From Novosphingobium sp. NDB2Meth1 (GTDB taxonomy: Bacteria; Pseudomonadota; Alphaproteobacteria; Sphingomonadales; Sphingomonadaceae), in contig NZ_FPEH01000015.1 in the NCBI RefSeq assembly GCF_900117425.1, positions 310,001 to 374,000 of the forward strand: 64,000 nt of DNA. The letters run 5' to 3'. The notes under the pieces are model-generated. The model made no database searches and had not been told where the DNA came from. It was given only the letters and a program-made list of their open reading frames with translations. A program made the translations under genes and the position numbers. Of this stretch, positions 35,033-44,685 are shown piece after piece; positions within the stretch are counted from its first letter, which is position 1; every line of letters starts with the position of its first letter.

Positions 35033-36785
35033 GTGAGGCCATCCTTACGCTTTCCGCGCCGGTCAGGCCCGGGAACTTGGGCCACATCCCCTGCGCGAGG
35101 CCAATGCGGCTTTCCGAAGGGCCGCCGGCTTGGCGTTCATACATCCAGTAATTGCGCATCACGATCGAGACGTAGCCGCGCGTTTCCCAATAGGGGATCG
35201 ATTCCATCCACAGCAGCGGATCGCCGTTGTCGCGGATTTCGGTGTTCCAGCGCCCGATCGGCATGGGACCCGCATTGTAAGCGGCGATGACCTTCGGCAG
35301 CAGCCCACCCGTCACACCGGAATCGCGCAGGCGGACGAGGTAACCCTGTCCGAAGGCCATGTTCACGTCGGGCAGATCGAGCTGGGTCTCGCGGCCTGCC
35401 ATAGCCGGTTCGTCGCGAACAAGACCGCGTGCGGTGCCGGGCAACACCTGCATCAAACCGCGTGCGCCTGCCGGGCTGACCACCGCCGTGCGGAAGTTCG
35501 ATTCCTGCAGCGAATGCGCGAAAAGCAGCGCAGGGTCGACTTTCCAGCCCGTCGCCGGGACCCAGCGCGGTGCGGGGAAGCGCGCGGCGGCATCGGCCTT
35601 GGCGCCGGAGGGCGCATTGTAGGCCATCCACAACTGCGTCGCAGGCAGGCCGAGATCGCGGGCGAGCCGCGACAGCGGCGCATAGAGCGAAGGATCGCCG
35701 ATCCGTGCCTGGTGGCGCAGCAGTTCGTCGGCAAGGCCGTCCTCGCCGATTTCCGCGAGTTCCACGGCAAGGCGCACATTACTCACCTGCCGCAGCTGCT
35801 GCCAGTCGTCGGAGGTGAAGTCCGGCGCCGAGGCGACCGTCGTTTCCTTGAGGCCCAGCGCTTCGCTGGCGATCATGCCGTAAAGGGTATCGCGCAGCCG
35901 CGCCGCATTGCGCAGGGCATTGGCGACCTTCTCCGGTGCGCGGCAGCGCATCCACGCGCGGCCGGCCCAGTAGTTGGCGGCGGCGGTCAGCTCGTCGTTC
36001 TGTGCCGCACTGGCGGCCTGCTCGAAGCTGCTGGCAGCATTGGTGCAGTCGTTGAGGCGCCACGCCGCAAGGCCCGCCGTCCACAATGCTTCGGCCACCC
36101 ACGGCCCGCTCGCGCCCTGCAGCGCGCCGAGCGAGACATTGCGCGCGTTGGCGTCGTCGTTCTCGATGTAGAAGGCCCAGCCCACGCGCTGATGCCATTC
36201 GGCCCGCGCCTCCACCGAGAGACTGGACTCGATCCCGTCGAGCAGCACCCGCGCGCCGAGCGGATCGTCGTTCTTGATGCGGTCCTGGATGGCGAGCGCC
36301 ACGCTGTCGGGCATCGTGCCATCGGCCACCGGACGCGGCTTGATGCGCTTGGGCAGCCCGGGCAGCGTCATCATCGGCTGCGCGCTGGGGAGGGCGGGCA
36401 GCTCGGTCGCACCGCGCTTTAGCGCAAGGCGGCTCAGCTGTTCGGCCCAGGGCAGCTCAGGAGCGGTTGACAGCACCTGCGTCAGCGGCGCCAGTTCGGC
36501 CTTCGGGGACGTCGCGGCGAGGTAGTATTGCGCCTTTGCGACGGCATGAAGCGGCCCATCAGCGCGCTGGGCGAGCAGCGACTGCACCGTGGTCCAGTCC
36601 TGCCGCTCGATCGCGCCGAACATCTGCTTGTAATAGGCGCGGTCTTCCTGGCTCAGCAGCGATGGGACCGCAGTCCGGTCAGTCCGTGCACGGAAATACT
36701 CGGCAGCAGCGCTGTTGGCGGAGGCAGGCGCAGCAGCGCCGACGGCGAGCACGGCAGCAACGGCAAGCAAGGCGGTGCGGTGCAT
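35022..36785 (-). CDS. Soluble lytic murein transglycosylase-like protein
   Basis: 587-residue periplasmic enzyme that cleaves peptidoglycan glycan strands, forming 1,6-anhydromuramic ends. A signal peptide follows the ATG at 36785 (hydrophobic core LLAVAAVLAVGAAAP, end ASA-NS). A long superhelical alpha domain (about 35-410) precedes the SLT catalytic domain (about 420-570), with the catalytic glutamate in HSLQESNFRT, then SPAGARGLMQVLPGTA and VIAAYNAGP. Order and length match Slt70-like proteins. The longer frame upstream of 36785 lacks a leader. It overlaps moaB by 11 bases. Confidence 0.9.
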   Translation of the reverse strand: MHRTALLAVAAVLAVGAAAPASANSAAAEYFRARTDRTAVPSLLSQEDRAYYKQMFGAIERQDWTTVQSLLAQRADGPLHAVAKAQYYLAATSPKAELAPLTQVLSTAPELPWAEQLSRLALKRGATELPALPSAQPMMTLPGLPKRIKPRPVADGTMPDSVALAIQDRIKNDDPLGARVLLDGIESSLSVEARAEWHQRVGWAFYIENDDANARNVSLGALQGASGPWVAEALWTAGLAAWRLNDCTNAASSFEQAASAAQNDELTAAANYWAGRAWMRCRAPEKVANALRNAARLRDTLYGMIASEALGLKETTVASAPDFTSDDWQQLRQVSNVRLAVELAEIGEDGLADELLRHQARIGDPSLYAPLSRLARDLGLPATQLWMAYNAPSGAKADAAARFPAPRWVPATGWKVDPALLFAHSLQESNFRTAVVSPAGARGLMQVLPGTARGLVRDEPAMAGRETQLDLPDVNMAFGQGYLVRLRDSGVTGGLLPKVIAAYNAGPMPIGRWNTEIRDNGDPLLWMESIPYWETRGYVSIVMRNYWMYERQAGGPSESRIGLAQGMWPKFPGLTGAESVRMASRGN

Positions 36786-36859
36786 GTTCACGAAAGATTG
36801 GCCCCGCACGAACGTTCCACTTCGGATCTCTTCCCGTTCACATCTGCCAGTCGCTGCGG

Positions 36860-37648
36860 TCATGCCGGGTTGGCCTTCCCGGCCGTCCCGTCCAACCAGC
36901 GCTGCCAGACCCCCGATTTCCAGCCCGGTTTGGCCAGCAGGGTTTCGAGGTCATATTCAAAACCTGCCGGAACACTGCCACTCTCATGGTTAAGCGCGCG
37001 TAAATGATGAGCATTTTGCGCTGAGTCGTGCCCGAGAAGCGCCAGAATGTCGCCCCGGCCAAACACCAGGATCCGCTCCGGCGCAGCAAGCGCAATGTGG
37101 CGTTTAAGCACGTCGCCGAGGCCCGCAGCACCCAGGCCTGCCCAATCGGGCATGGCGATTCGGGCCGGGAGCGCCGAAGCGCGGTAGACCGAGGCCGGAT
37201 CGAGCCCCATCGCGGCGAGCATGGCATCGACTAGCTTGCCGCTGCGCCCCGACAGCAGTGTCTCGCCGTCGTCCTCTGTCGGCATTGGCACCAGCACCAT
37301 CAGCTTCGCGTGCTGCGGCCCCATCGGCGCCAACCGACGCGCGCCTTTGGGTGCGAGTGTCGGTTCGGACAGCCACCAAGCGGCAAAACTGCCGAAATCT
37401 CCGGGCCATGCACTGCGATCTTCGGCAACTGGTGGAGCAGCGGCGGGCTGCGCGGACACCCGCGGCGCGCGCTTTTCGACCGGCGGAAGCGCGGGAGCGG
37501 CCTTGGCCGGGCGGGCCGGAGCAAGGCCTGCCAGCCAGTCCTGCGGCGCGTCGACGAAAGCCATGTCGACACCGGCTTCGGCCCACCAGCCAAGCGCTGC
37601 TTCGAGGGCTTCCCCCAAGGACCTGTCATTAGTGTCTGGCAATCCCAT
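36860..37648 (-). CDS. Uracil-DNA-glycosylase-superfamily-like protein, no Fe-S cysteines
   Basis: 262 residues with partial resemblance to family 4 uracil-DNA glycosylases. The part GRSGKLVDAMLAAMGLDPAS then VY (about 134-155) matches the GRAGQLLDRML region, and PERILVFGRGDILALLG (190-206) matches the PKVIVALG...LLG region. However, the motif A glycine-glutamate loop (GEAPG) reads LVPMPTEDD, the C-terminal HP motif is absent (FEYDLETLL), and the protein has no cysteine at all, so the four Fe-S ligands are missing. An alanine/proline-rich linker spans about 41-76. Uracil excision is doubtful; a structural or DNA-binding role is possible. It is divergent from ETF-QO. Confidence 0.6.
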   Translation of the reverse strand: MGLPDTNDRSLGEALEAALGWWAEAGVDMAFVDAPQDWLAGLAPARPAKAAPALPPVEKRAPRVSAQPAAAPPVAEDRSAWPGDFGSFAAWWLSEPTLAPKGARRLAPMGPQHAKLMVLVPMPTEDDGETLLSGRSGKLVDAMLAAMGLDPASVYRASALPARIAMPDWAGLGAAGLGDVLKRHIALAAPERILVFGRGDILALLGHDSAQNAHHLRALNHESGSVPAGFEYDLETLLAKPGWKSGVWQRWLDGTAGKANPA

Positions 37649-37745
37649 CGCCTTGTGGTCTTGACCTTGCTTGCGCCAGCTTTCAAGGCAAGGACATGAG
37701 CTTTCGGGGCACAGCGTGCCCGATATGGGGTCGGAGCGAGAGAAA

Positions 37746-39392
37746 ATGAGCGAACGGGAATCGATGCCTTATGATGTCGTGATTGTCGGTGGCGGGCCTG
37801 CGGGTCTGGCTGCGGCGATCCGCCTCAAGCAGGTCAATTCCGATATATCGGTCTGTATCCTCGAAAAAGGCTCGGAAATCGGGGCGCACATCCTGTCGGG
37901 CGCGGTGGTCGATCCCAAGGCGCTCGACGAATTGCTGCCCGAATGGCGCGAACAGGGCTGCCCGATGGCGGAAACGCCGGTGACGGACAACTGGCACTGG
38001 GTTCTGACCCGCAGTGGCAAGACCGCGCTGCCGCACTGGCCGATGCCTCCGTTCATGTCGAACCACGGCAACTACACCGGCAGCCTCGGCAACCTCTGCC
38101 GCTGGCTGGCCGAGCAGGCGACCGAGCTCGGCGTCGAGATCTTTCCCGGTTTCCCCGCCGCCGAGATCCTCTATGACGACATGGGCGCAGTGCGCGGTGT
38201 CGCGACCGGCGACATGGGCATTGCCAAGGACGGCAGCAAGAAGCCCGATTACCAGCCGGGCATGGAACTCCTTGCAAAATATACCCTGTTTGCAGAGGGT
38301 GCGCGCGGACACCTCACAAAGCAGCTGAAGGCCAAGTACGACCTCGAGCGCGATTGCCAGCCGCAGGTCTACGGTATCGGCATCAAGGAACTGTGGGATA
38401 TCGATCCCGACAAGCATGTTCCCGGCCGCGTGATCCACACGCAGGGTTGGCCGCTGTCGGAAAGCAATTCGTGGGGCGGCGGCTTCCTCTACCACCAGGC
38501 CAACAACCAGGTCGCGCTTGGTTTCGTGACCGCGCTTGATTACGCGAATCCCTATGTCTATCCTTACGAGGAATTCCAGCGCTGGAAGCAGCATCCCGCG
38601 ATCCGCGAGATCCTCGAAGGCGGCCGCCGCGTCTCCTACGGTGCGCGCGCGATCAACGAAGGTGGCTGGCAGTCCGTGCCGCGCCTCGCCTTCCCGGGCG
38701 GCGCGCTGATCGGGTGCTCGGCCGGTTTCGTCAACGTGCCGCGCATCAAGGGCAGCCACACCGCGATGAAGAGCGGCATGCTCGCCGCCGAAGCCATTGC
38801 TGCCGCGATGGCGAATGGCCGCGAGCAGGATGAGCTGGGCGAATATGACAGCGCCGTCCGCGAAAGCTGGATCGCCAAGGAACTGAAGCTCGTCCAGAAC
38901 GCGCAGCCGCTCGTCGCCAAGTTCGGCGGCTCGCTCGGTACCGTGCTGGCGGGCGCGGACATGTGGGCGCGCGTGCTGAAGATCAATCCGCTGAAGGGCA
39001 TGAAGCACCACAAGGACAGCGAGCACACAATGCGCGCCGACCTGTTCAAGCCGATCGAATATCCCAAGCCCGACGGCGTGATCAGCTTCGATCGCCTGAC
39101 CTCGGTTTCGTTCTCCTACACCAACCACGAGGAGGACCAGCCGTGCCACCTCGTGCTCAAGGACCCGACTGTCCCGACGCGGATCAACCTGCCGCTTTAT
39201 GCCGGTCCCGAAGCACGCTTCTGCCCGGCGGGCGTCTATGAGTTCCTCACCGGCGAGGACGGCAACCCGCGCCTCCAGATCAACGCCCAGAACTGCGTCC
39301 ACTGCAAGACCTGCGACATCAAGGACACGACGCAGAACATCGAATGGGTCACGCCCGAAGGCGGCGGCGGCCCGAACTATCCGAACATGTGA
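37746..39392 (+). CDS. Electron transfer flavoprotein-ubiquinone oxidoreductase
   Basis: 548-residue membrane-associated flavoprotein that passes electrons from acyl-CoA and other dehydrogenases, via ETF, to ubiquinone. Seen: FAD fold VIVGGGPAGLAAAIRL near residue 10, quinone/FAD region GCSAGFVNVPRIKGSH, and a C-terminal [4Fe-4S] site with cysteines in RFCPAGVYE and CVHCKTCDIKD. Full length for ETF-QO. The ATG at 37746 follows GGAGCGAG; the longer frame from 37671 has no support. It fits with the acyl-CoA ligase in the window as part of fatty-acid use. Confidence 0.95.
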   Translation: MSERESMPYDVVIVGGGPAGLAAAIRLKQVNSDISVCILEKGSEIGAHILSGAVVDPKALDELLPEWREQGCPMAETPVTDNWHWVLTRSGKTALPHWPMPPFMSNHGNYTGSLGNLCRWLAEQATELGVEIFPGFPAAEILYDDMGAVRGVATGDMGIAKDGSKKPDYQPGMELLAKYTLFAEGARGHLTKQLKAKYDLERDCQPQVYGIGIKELWDIDPDKHVPGRVIHTQGWPLSESNSWGGGFLYHQANNQVALGFVTALDYANPYVYPYEEFQRWKQHPAIREILEGGRRVSYGARAINEGGWQSVPRLAFPGGALIGCSAGFVNVPRIKGSHTAMKSGMLAAEAIAAAMANGREQDELGEYDSAVRESWIAKELKLVQNAQPLVAKFGGSLGTVLAGADMWARVLKINPLKGMKHHKDSEHTMRADLFKPIEYPKPDGVISFDRLTSVSFSYTNHEEDQPCHLVLKDPTVPTRINLPLYAGPEARFCPAGVYEFLTGEDGNPRLQINAQNCVHCKTCDIKDTTQNIEWVTPEGGGGPNYPNM

Positions 39393-39422
39393 CGCATTCT
39401 TTGAGCGTAGAGGGCTAACCGA

Positions 39423-39779
39423 ATGCCAAGGTTCGCAGCAGTGTTGTCGATGTTGGTTGCCGCTGCTGCCTCGCAGCCGGTCCTTGCGCAGTCGAGCAAC
39501 ATCCCGGGCGTGACAGAGGCCGCGCCCGGTGTGCAGCGCATCGACGGCGCCAAAGTCCCTTCGACCCGGCTGAGCGTGTCGGCCCTCAAGGCGGCTATCG
39601 AAGGCGACCGGTCGTATTCCAAGATCAAGCGGCTGTTCACTGTCGCCGGAATTGCCTCGCCTGGACCGGCGGGGACGACGACCTACATGTTCAAGGTGCA
39701 CGACACGGACACGGACAAGGACATCGTGGCGATCCTGTTCGTCAAAGGCGGCAGCATCCTGAACTATATGATCAGCTGA
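39423..39779 (+). CDS. Small secreted protein of unknown function
   Basis: 118 residues with a clear signal peptide (hydrophobic stretch to about residue 22, VLA-QS) and a mature domain of about 95 residues. I do not recognise it. The mature part looks mixed alpha/beta, with a conserved-looking end DIVAILFVKGGSILNYMIS. It starts 30 bases after ETF-QO and ends 6 bases before ispE on the same strand, so it is likely transcribed with one or both. No cysteines or metal motifs are present in the mature part. Confidence 0.65.
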   Translation: MPRFAAVLSMLVAAAASQPVLAQSSNIPGVTEAAPGVQRIDGAKVPSTRLSVSALKAAIEGDRSYSKIKRLFTVAGIASPGPAGTTTYMFKVHDTDTDKDIVAILFVKGGSILNYMIS

Positions 39780-39785
39780 CTCTGG

Positions 39786-40601
39786 ATGCCTGCTATCGCT
39801 GCCGGTCGGGAAACTGCGTACGCCAAGATCAACCTCGCGCTGCATGTCCGGCGGCGGCGCGAGGATGGCTATCATGAGCTTGAGACACTGTTTGCCTTCG
39901 TCGATTCGGGGGATGAGCTGGTGGCCGAACCGGCGAATGCGGACAGCCTGCATGTGGTTGGTGAGTTCGCCACCGGTCTTGACGATCCCTTCGGAAATAT
40001 CGTCGCCAAGACTCTGAATTCGCTGCCGCATGGTAAAGGTTGGACAGTAACACTCGAGAAGCGCCTGCCGGTAGCTGCCGGACTTGGCGGTGGTTCAGCC
40101 GATGCGGGCGCGGTGTTTCGCATGATCGAGCGCGCGCATGGCCTGCCGGATGATTGGCGCGACCGCGCCGCCAAGCTCGGTGCCGATGTCCCTGCCTGCG
40201 TACTCAGCCAGGCTTGCATCGGACGCGGCACCGGGACTGAACTCGAACCCGTCGCCAATGATTTGGCCGGAACGCCTGTCCTCCTTGTCAATCCACGCAT
40301 TCCGCTCGCAACCGGCCCCGTGTTCAAGGGCTGGGATCAGATTGACCGCGGCCCCATGCCGTCAGGGAACTTGCGCACGATTGCGCTCGAGGGCCGCAAC
40401 GATCTTGAACCCAGTGCCATCGCGCTTGTGCCGCAGATTGCTGACGTCATCGCGGCGCTCAGCGCAAGCGGCGCCTGGCTCGCCCGCATGTCCGGCTCCG
40501 GCGCGACGTGCTTTGCGCTCTATGACAGCGCCGAAGCCCGCGATGCTGCCGCTGCCGCCTTGCCGCCAGCATGGTGGCGTCTTGCGGGAGCGCTGCGATG
40601 A
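39786..40601 (+). CDS. ispE: 4-diphosphocytidyl-2-C-methyl-D-erythritol kinase
   Basis: 271-residue GHMP kinase of the MEP (non-mevalonate) isoprenoid pathway that phosphorylates CDP-ME at the 2-position. Seen: the substrate-site motif AYAKINLALHVRRRREDGYH at the N-terminus, the ATP-binding glycine loop LPVAAGLGGGSADAG (about 94-108), and the C-terminal GHMP motif ARMSGSGATCFALY. Length typical. The stop overlaps the start of the next gene by four bases (ATGA). Confidence 0.95.
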   Translation: MPAIAAGRETAYAKINLALHVRRRREDGYHELETLFAFVDSGDELVAEPANADSLHVVGEFATGLDDPFGNIVAKTLNSLPHGKGWTVTLEKRLPVAAGLGGGSADAGAVFRMIERAHGLPDDWRDRAAKLGADVPACVLSQACIGRGTGTELEPVANDLAGTPVLLVNPRIPLATGPVFKGWDQIDRGPMPSGNLRTIALEGRNDLEPSAIALVPQIADVIAALSASGAWLARMSGSGATCFALYDSAEARDAAAAALPPAWWRLAGALR

Positions 40602-41326
40602 GCGAAGCCTACCAGATCATCGGCACGCCGCGTTTCGGCGGCATTCTCGTCGTCTCCGATCACGCCTCCAACCGCGTGCCGGATGACATCGATCTCGGCA
40701 TCGACCCGGCGCTGCTCGAACAGCACATCGCGGTCGATATCGGCGTAGCGGGCGTTGCTGCCCGGATGGCCCAGCGCCCCGGCATCGCCGCGTTTCTCGG
40801 GGGGGTGAGCCGCCTTGTCTGCGATTTCAACCGCGACGAGCATGGGCCGACCGTCTGCCCCATCGCCAGCGACGGCCATGCCGTTCCCGGCAATGCTCTT
40901 GATCACGCCGGCCACGAAGCCCGCCTCGCGCGGTTCTACCGGCCTTATCACGAAGCACTGGCGCAGTTGCTCGATGCAGCGCCGCCTGCGCTGATCCTCT
41001 CGCTCCACAGCTTCACCCCGCAGCTCGCAAGTGATCCGTCGCAGCAGCGCCCCTGGCAGGTCGGCGTGCTCTACAACGAAGACGACCGCGCCTCCCGGCT
41101 CGCGATCCCTCTGCTCGAAGCGGAAGGGCTGATCGTCGGCGATCAGGAGCCTTATTCCGGCCGCCTCCTCAACGCCACGATGAACCGCCATGCCGAGGAC
41201 GAAGGGCGGCCCTATTTCGGCGTTGAAGTGCGGCAGGACCAGATCGCCGATCCCGCGGGCCATGCGCTCTGGGCCGAACGGCTCGCGCGCATCGCCAATC
41301 AGGTGGCCATCGCTCTCGGCGCTTAG
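40598..41326 (+). CDS. N-formylglutamate amidohydrolase family protein
   Basis: 242-residue protein of the FGase family, which in histidine breakdown hydrolyses N-formyl-L-glutamate. Family motifs seen: VVSDHASNRVPDD near the N-terminus, RLVCDFNRD, and LSLHSFTP, containing the conserved histidines and acidic residues expected for a metal-dependent carboxypeptidase-like fold. No hut genes are nearby, so the true substrate is uncertain. The start at 40598 overlaps ispE by four bases, which favours it over the earlier frame-internal ATG at 40571. Confidence 0.8.
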   Translation: MSEAYQIIGTPRFGGILVVSDHASNRVPDDIDLGIDPALLEQHIAVDIGVAGVAARMAQRPGIAAFLGGVSRLVCDFNRDEHGPTVCPIASDGHAVPGNALDHAGHEARLARFYRPYHEALAQLLDAAPPALILSLHSFTPQLASDPSQQRPWQVGVLYNEDDRASRLAIPLLEAEGLIVGDQEPYSGRLLNATMNRHAEDEGRPYFGVEVRQDQIADPAGHALWAERLARIANQVAIALGA

Positions 41327-41429
41327 CCGGATGGTTGCGGAGATTACTTTCGACCGGAAAGCGCTCTTGCGCTAGGTGCACGGCATCGTCGCCGTGGAGG
41401 CGAGCTCACAAGTTCAAGAGAGAATGCCA

Positions 41430-43298
41430 ATGCCGGTCTATCGTTCCAGAACCACCACCCACGGCCGCAACATGGCGGGCGCGCGCGGATTGTGGCGCGC
41501 CACGGGCATGAAGGACAGCGATTTCGGCAAGCCGATCATCGCGGTCGTCAACAGCTTCACCCAGTTCGTGCCGGGCCACGTCCACTTGAAGGACCTCGGC
41601 CAGCTCGTCGCGCGCGAGATCGAGGCGGCAGGCGGCGTCGCCAAGGAATTCAACACGATAGCGGTCGATGATGGCATTGCCATGGGCCACGACGGGATGC
41701 TCTATTCGCTTCCCAGCCGCGACCTCATTGCAGACAGTGTCGAGTACATGGTCAACGCGCACTGCGCCGATGCGATGGTCTGCATATCGAACTGCGACAA
41801 GATCACACCCGGCATGCTGATGGCCGCGATGCGCATCAACATCCCCGCCGTGTTCGTCTCGGGCGGACCGATGGAAGCGGGCAAGGTTGTCCTCAATGGC
41901 AAGGAAGTCGCGCTCGATCTCGTCGATGCCATGGTGGCTGCGGCAGATGACAAGTACACCGACGAGGAAGTCACGGCGATCGAGCGGTCCGCGTGCCCGA
42001 CCTGCGGTTCGTGTTCGGGCATGTTCACTGCCAATTCGATGAACTGCCTCACCGAAGCGCTTGGCCTCTCGCTGCCCGGCAACGGTTCGGTGCTCGCAAC
42101 CCACGCCGATCGCGAGCGCTTGTTCCGCGAGGCCGGACGGCTCGCTGTCAGCCTCTGCCGCCGCTACTACGAGGAGGACGATTCGAGCGTCCTTCCCCGC
42201 GAAGTTGCCAGCTTCCGGGCTTTCGAGAACGCGATGAGCCTTGATATCGCGATGGGCGGCTCGACCAACACCGTGCTGCACCTGCTTGCTGCCGCGCATG
42301 AAGCGGGCGTCGATTTCACCATGGCCGATATCGACCGCCTTTCGCGCCGCGTGCCCTGCCTCTCCAAGGTCGCACCGGCCAAGTCCGACGTGCACATGGA
42401 AGATGTCCACCGCGCGGGCGGCATCATGGCGATCCTTGGCGAGCTGGAGAAAGCGGGCCTGCTCCACACGGACCTCCCCACAGTGCACAGCCCGACCATG
42501 GGCGATGCGATCAACAAGTGGGACATTTCCCGCAGTAACGATCCGGCGGTGCACGAATTCTATAAGGCTGCACCCGGCGGCGTGCCGACTCAGGTCGCTT
42601 TCAGCCAGTCTCGCCGCTGGAAGGAGCTCGATCTCGACCGCGAGACCGGGGTGATCCGTTCGGCCGAATATGCTTTCAGCCAGGATGGTGGTCTTGCCGT
42701 TCTTTTCGGCAACCTCGCCAAGGACGGCTGCATCGTGAAGACGGCCGGGGTCGACGACAAGATCCTCAAGTTCAGCGGCCCGGCCAAGGTCTACGAAAGT
42801 CAGGATGCTGCTGTCACCGCCATCCTCACCGGGCAGGTCGAGGCGGGTGACGTCGTTCTCATCCGCTACGAAGGCCCGCGCGGCGGCCCGGGCATGCAGG
42901 AAATGCTCTACCCCACGAGCTACCTCAAGTCGAAGGGCCTCGGCGCGGCTTGCGCGCTTGTCACCGACGGGCGCTTCTCGGGCGGCACGTCCGGTCTCTC
43001 GATCGGCCACTGCTCGCCCGAAGCGGCGGAAGGCGGGACAATCGGCCTCGTCGAAACCGGTGACCGCATCGAGATCGACATTCCTGCCCGCTCGATCCAC
43101 CTCGCAGTGGATGACGCCACGCTTGCCGAGCGCCGCAAGGCCGCCGAAGCGCGCGGATGGCAGCCGGTGAAGCCGCGTCCGCGCAAGGTCAGCCTCGCGT
43201 TGCAGGCCTATGCCCTGATGACGACAAGCGCCGCGCGCGGCGGCGTGCGCGATCTCTCCGGCATTGTCCGCACGAGCGGCACGCAGGATGCCGGCTGA
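41430..43298 (+). CDS. ilvD: Dihydroxy-acid dehydratase
   Basis: 622-residue Fe-S dehydratase of branched-chain amino acid synthesis; it converts 2,3-dihydroxy-isovalerate (or -methylvalerate) to the 2-oxoacid. The N-terminus [20 protein letters not shown] is the family start. Cluster cysteines lie in [11 protein letters not shown] and [15 protein letters not shown]. The C-terminal [20 protein letters not shown] motif is present. The ATG at 41430 is preferred over one at 41424; AGAGAG lies upstream. The last 11 bases overlap nnrDE. Confidence 0.97.
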   Translation: MPVYRSRTTTHGRNMAGARGLWRATGMKDSDFGKPIIAVVNSFTQFVPGHVHLKDLGQLVAREIEAAGGVAKEFNTIAVDDGIAMGHDGMLYSLPSRDLIADSVEYMVNAHCADAMVCISNCDKITPGMLMAAMRINIPAVFVSGGPMEAGKVVLNGKEVALDLVDAMVAAADDKYTDEEVTAIERSACPTCGSCSGMFTANSMNCLTEALGLSLPGNGSVLATHADRERLFREAGRLAVSLCRRYYEEDDSSVLPREVASFRAFENAMSLDIAMGGSTNTVLHLLAAAHEAGVDFTMADIDRLSRRVPCLSKVAPAKSDVHMEDVHRAGGIMAILGELEKAGLLHTDLPTVHSPTMGDAINKWDISRSNDPAVHEFYKAAPGGVPTQVAFSQSRRWKELDLDRETGVIRSAEYAFSQDGGLAVLFGNLAKDGCIVKTAGVDDKILKFSGPAKVYESQDAAVTAILTGQVEAGDVVLIRYEGPRGGPGMQEMLYPTSYLKSKGLGAACALVTDGRFSGGTSGLSIGHCSPEAAEGGTIGLVETGDRIEIDIPARSIHLAVDDATLAERRKAAEARGWQPVKPRPRKVSLALQAYALMTTSAARGGVRDLSGIVRTSGTQDAG

Positions 43299-44685
43299 CC
43301 TGACACAGGTCCTCGATGTCGCGTCGATGCGCGCTGCCGAAGCGGCGCTCATCGACGGCGGCACCCCTGCGCAGGATTTGATGGAAGTAGCCGGCCGCGC
43401 GCTCGGCGAATGGGTGCGGCGGCTGGGGGCAGGGCGGCCTGCCACGGTGCTCTGCGGCCCCGGCAACAATGGCGGTGATGGTTACGTTGCCGCGCGGTAT
43501 CTCGCCGAGCACGGCGTGCCGGTCACCGTCATCGCAGCGCGTCAAACGACTACGCCGGAAGCCTTTACGGCGCGCTCGCTCTACAAGGGCGAGGTGCAAG
43601 GTGCAGGCAGTCTCCCCGGCGGCGGCGTGCTCCTTGATTGCCTGTTCGGCAGCGGCCTGTCGCGGCCGCTGCCGAACGACTTGTTCGATCTCCTCAGCGG
43701 CCTTGCGGAACGGCATGCGCTGCGTATCGCGGCCGATCTCCCCAGCGGGATCGAGGCGGACAGCGGCGCCGTGCTGAACCCCGGCTTGCCCGTGTTCGAT
43801 CTGACGGTCGCACTTGGTGCCTGGAAGCATGCGCACTACGCCATGCCAGCCGCTCCGCTGATGGGCGCGCTTCGCCTCGTCGATATCGGCGTGAAGTCGG
43901 TTCCCGGTGCCGCGCGCGTTATCCAGAAGCCGCATGTTAGGTCGCCCGCACCCGATGCGCACAAGTACCGGCGCGGCCTGCTGGCGGTGGTTGCAGGTGC
44001 CATGCCCGGTGCCGCGCTGCTTTCCGCCGAGGCTGCGCAGCGCTCCGGAGCAGGCTACGTGAAGCTGTTGGCCCCCGCGCAGCCTCAGGGTGTGCCGCCG
44101 TCATTGGTCTGTGACGTCACGGACCTTGCAGCTCTCACCGACCCGCGCATCGCCGCAATTCTTGTCGGCCCGGGACTGGGACGCAGCGCGGAAGCCGCTG
44201 CCCGGCTCGATGCAGCGCTCGGGGCGAATCGTCCCGTCGTGATCGACGCCGACGCACTCACGCTCTTGCGGCCTGACAGCCCCGGCACGGCTCCGCGCGT
44301 TCTTACGCCCCACGAAGGCGAGATGGCCGCGCTGGAAGCCGCATTCGGACTCGCTGCCACCGGGACCCGCCGTGCCCGCGCGCTGGCACTGGCCGAGACG
44401 GGGCAGGCGGTTGTTCTCCTCAAAGGCCCGGACAGCCTGATCGCCACTCCAAGCGGTGACGTAACGGTCAGCCCGCGCGCATCGGCATGGCTTTCGGTTG
44501 CCGGCAGCGGCGATGTGCTCGCCGGAATCATCGCCAGCCGACTTGCTGTGCACGGCGACGCCCACCGTGCCGCGCAGGAAGGCCTGTGGCTCCACGGCGA
44601 GGCCGCGCGGCGCTGCGGACCCGCCTTTACTGCCGGAGACCTTGCGGGCGCGACGGGTTCTGCCCTAAGCGCCGCACTTCCATGA
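43288..44685 (+). CDS. nnrDE: Bifunctional NAD(P)H-hydrate epimerase / ADP-dependent dehydratase
   Basis: 465-residue fusion that repairs damaged NAD(P)H hydrates. The N-terminal epimerase (YjeF_N, about 1-210) has [16 protein letters not shown]. The C-terminal kinase-like dehydratase (about 220-465) has [23 protein letters not shown] and the anion-hole motif [15 protein letters not shown]. Both halves look complete. The ATG at 43288 overlaps the ilvD end by 11 bases and the stop overlaps the next methyltransferase start (ATGA), so ilvD-nnrDE-methyltransferase form a tightly coupled unit. Confidence 0.93.
   Translation: MPADLTQVLDVASMRAAEAALIDGGTPAQDLMEVAGRALGEWVRRLGAGRPATVLCGPGNNGGDGYVAARYLAEHGVPVTVIAARQTTTPEAFTARSLYKGEVQGAGSLPGGGVLLDCLFGSGLSRPLPNDLFDLLSGLAERHALRIAADLPSGIEADSGAVLNPGLPVFDLTVALGAWKHAHYAMPAAPLMGALRLVDIGVKSVPGAARVIQKPHVRSPAPDAHKYRRGLLAVVAGAMPGAALLSAEAAQRSGAGYVKLLAPAQPQGVPPSLVCDVTDLAALTDPRIAAILVGPGLGRSAEAAARLDAALGANRPVVIDADALTLLRPDSPGTAPRVLTPHEGEMAALEAAFGLAATGTRRARALALAETGQAVVLLKGPDSLIATPSGDVTVSPRASAWLSVAGSGDVLAGIIASRLAVHGDAHRAAQEGLWLHGEAARRCGPAFTAGDLAGATGSALSAALP

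Noticed and set aside
37683..40031. 782-codon minus-strand frame opposite ETF-QO
   Set aside because: Shadow of ETF-QO and its neighbour, with the same low-complexity V/D/R/A/H pattern as other antisense frames here.
41406..43469. 687-codon minus-strand frame opposite ilvD
   Set aside because: Shadow of ilvD; no recognisable motif.
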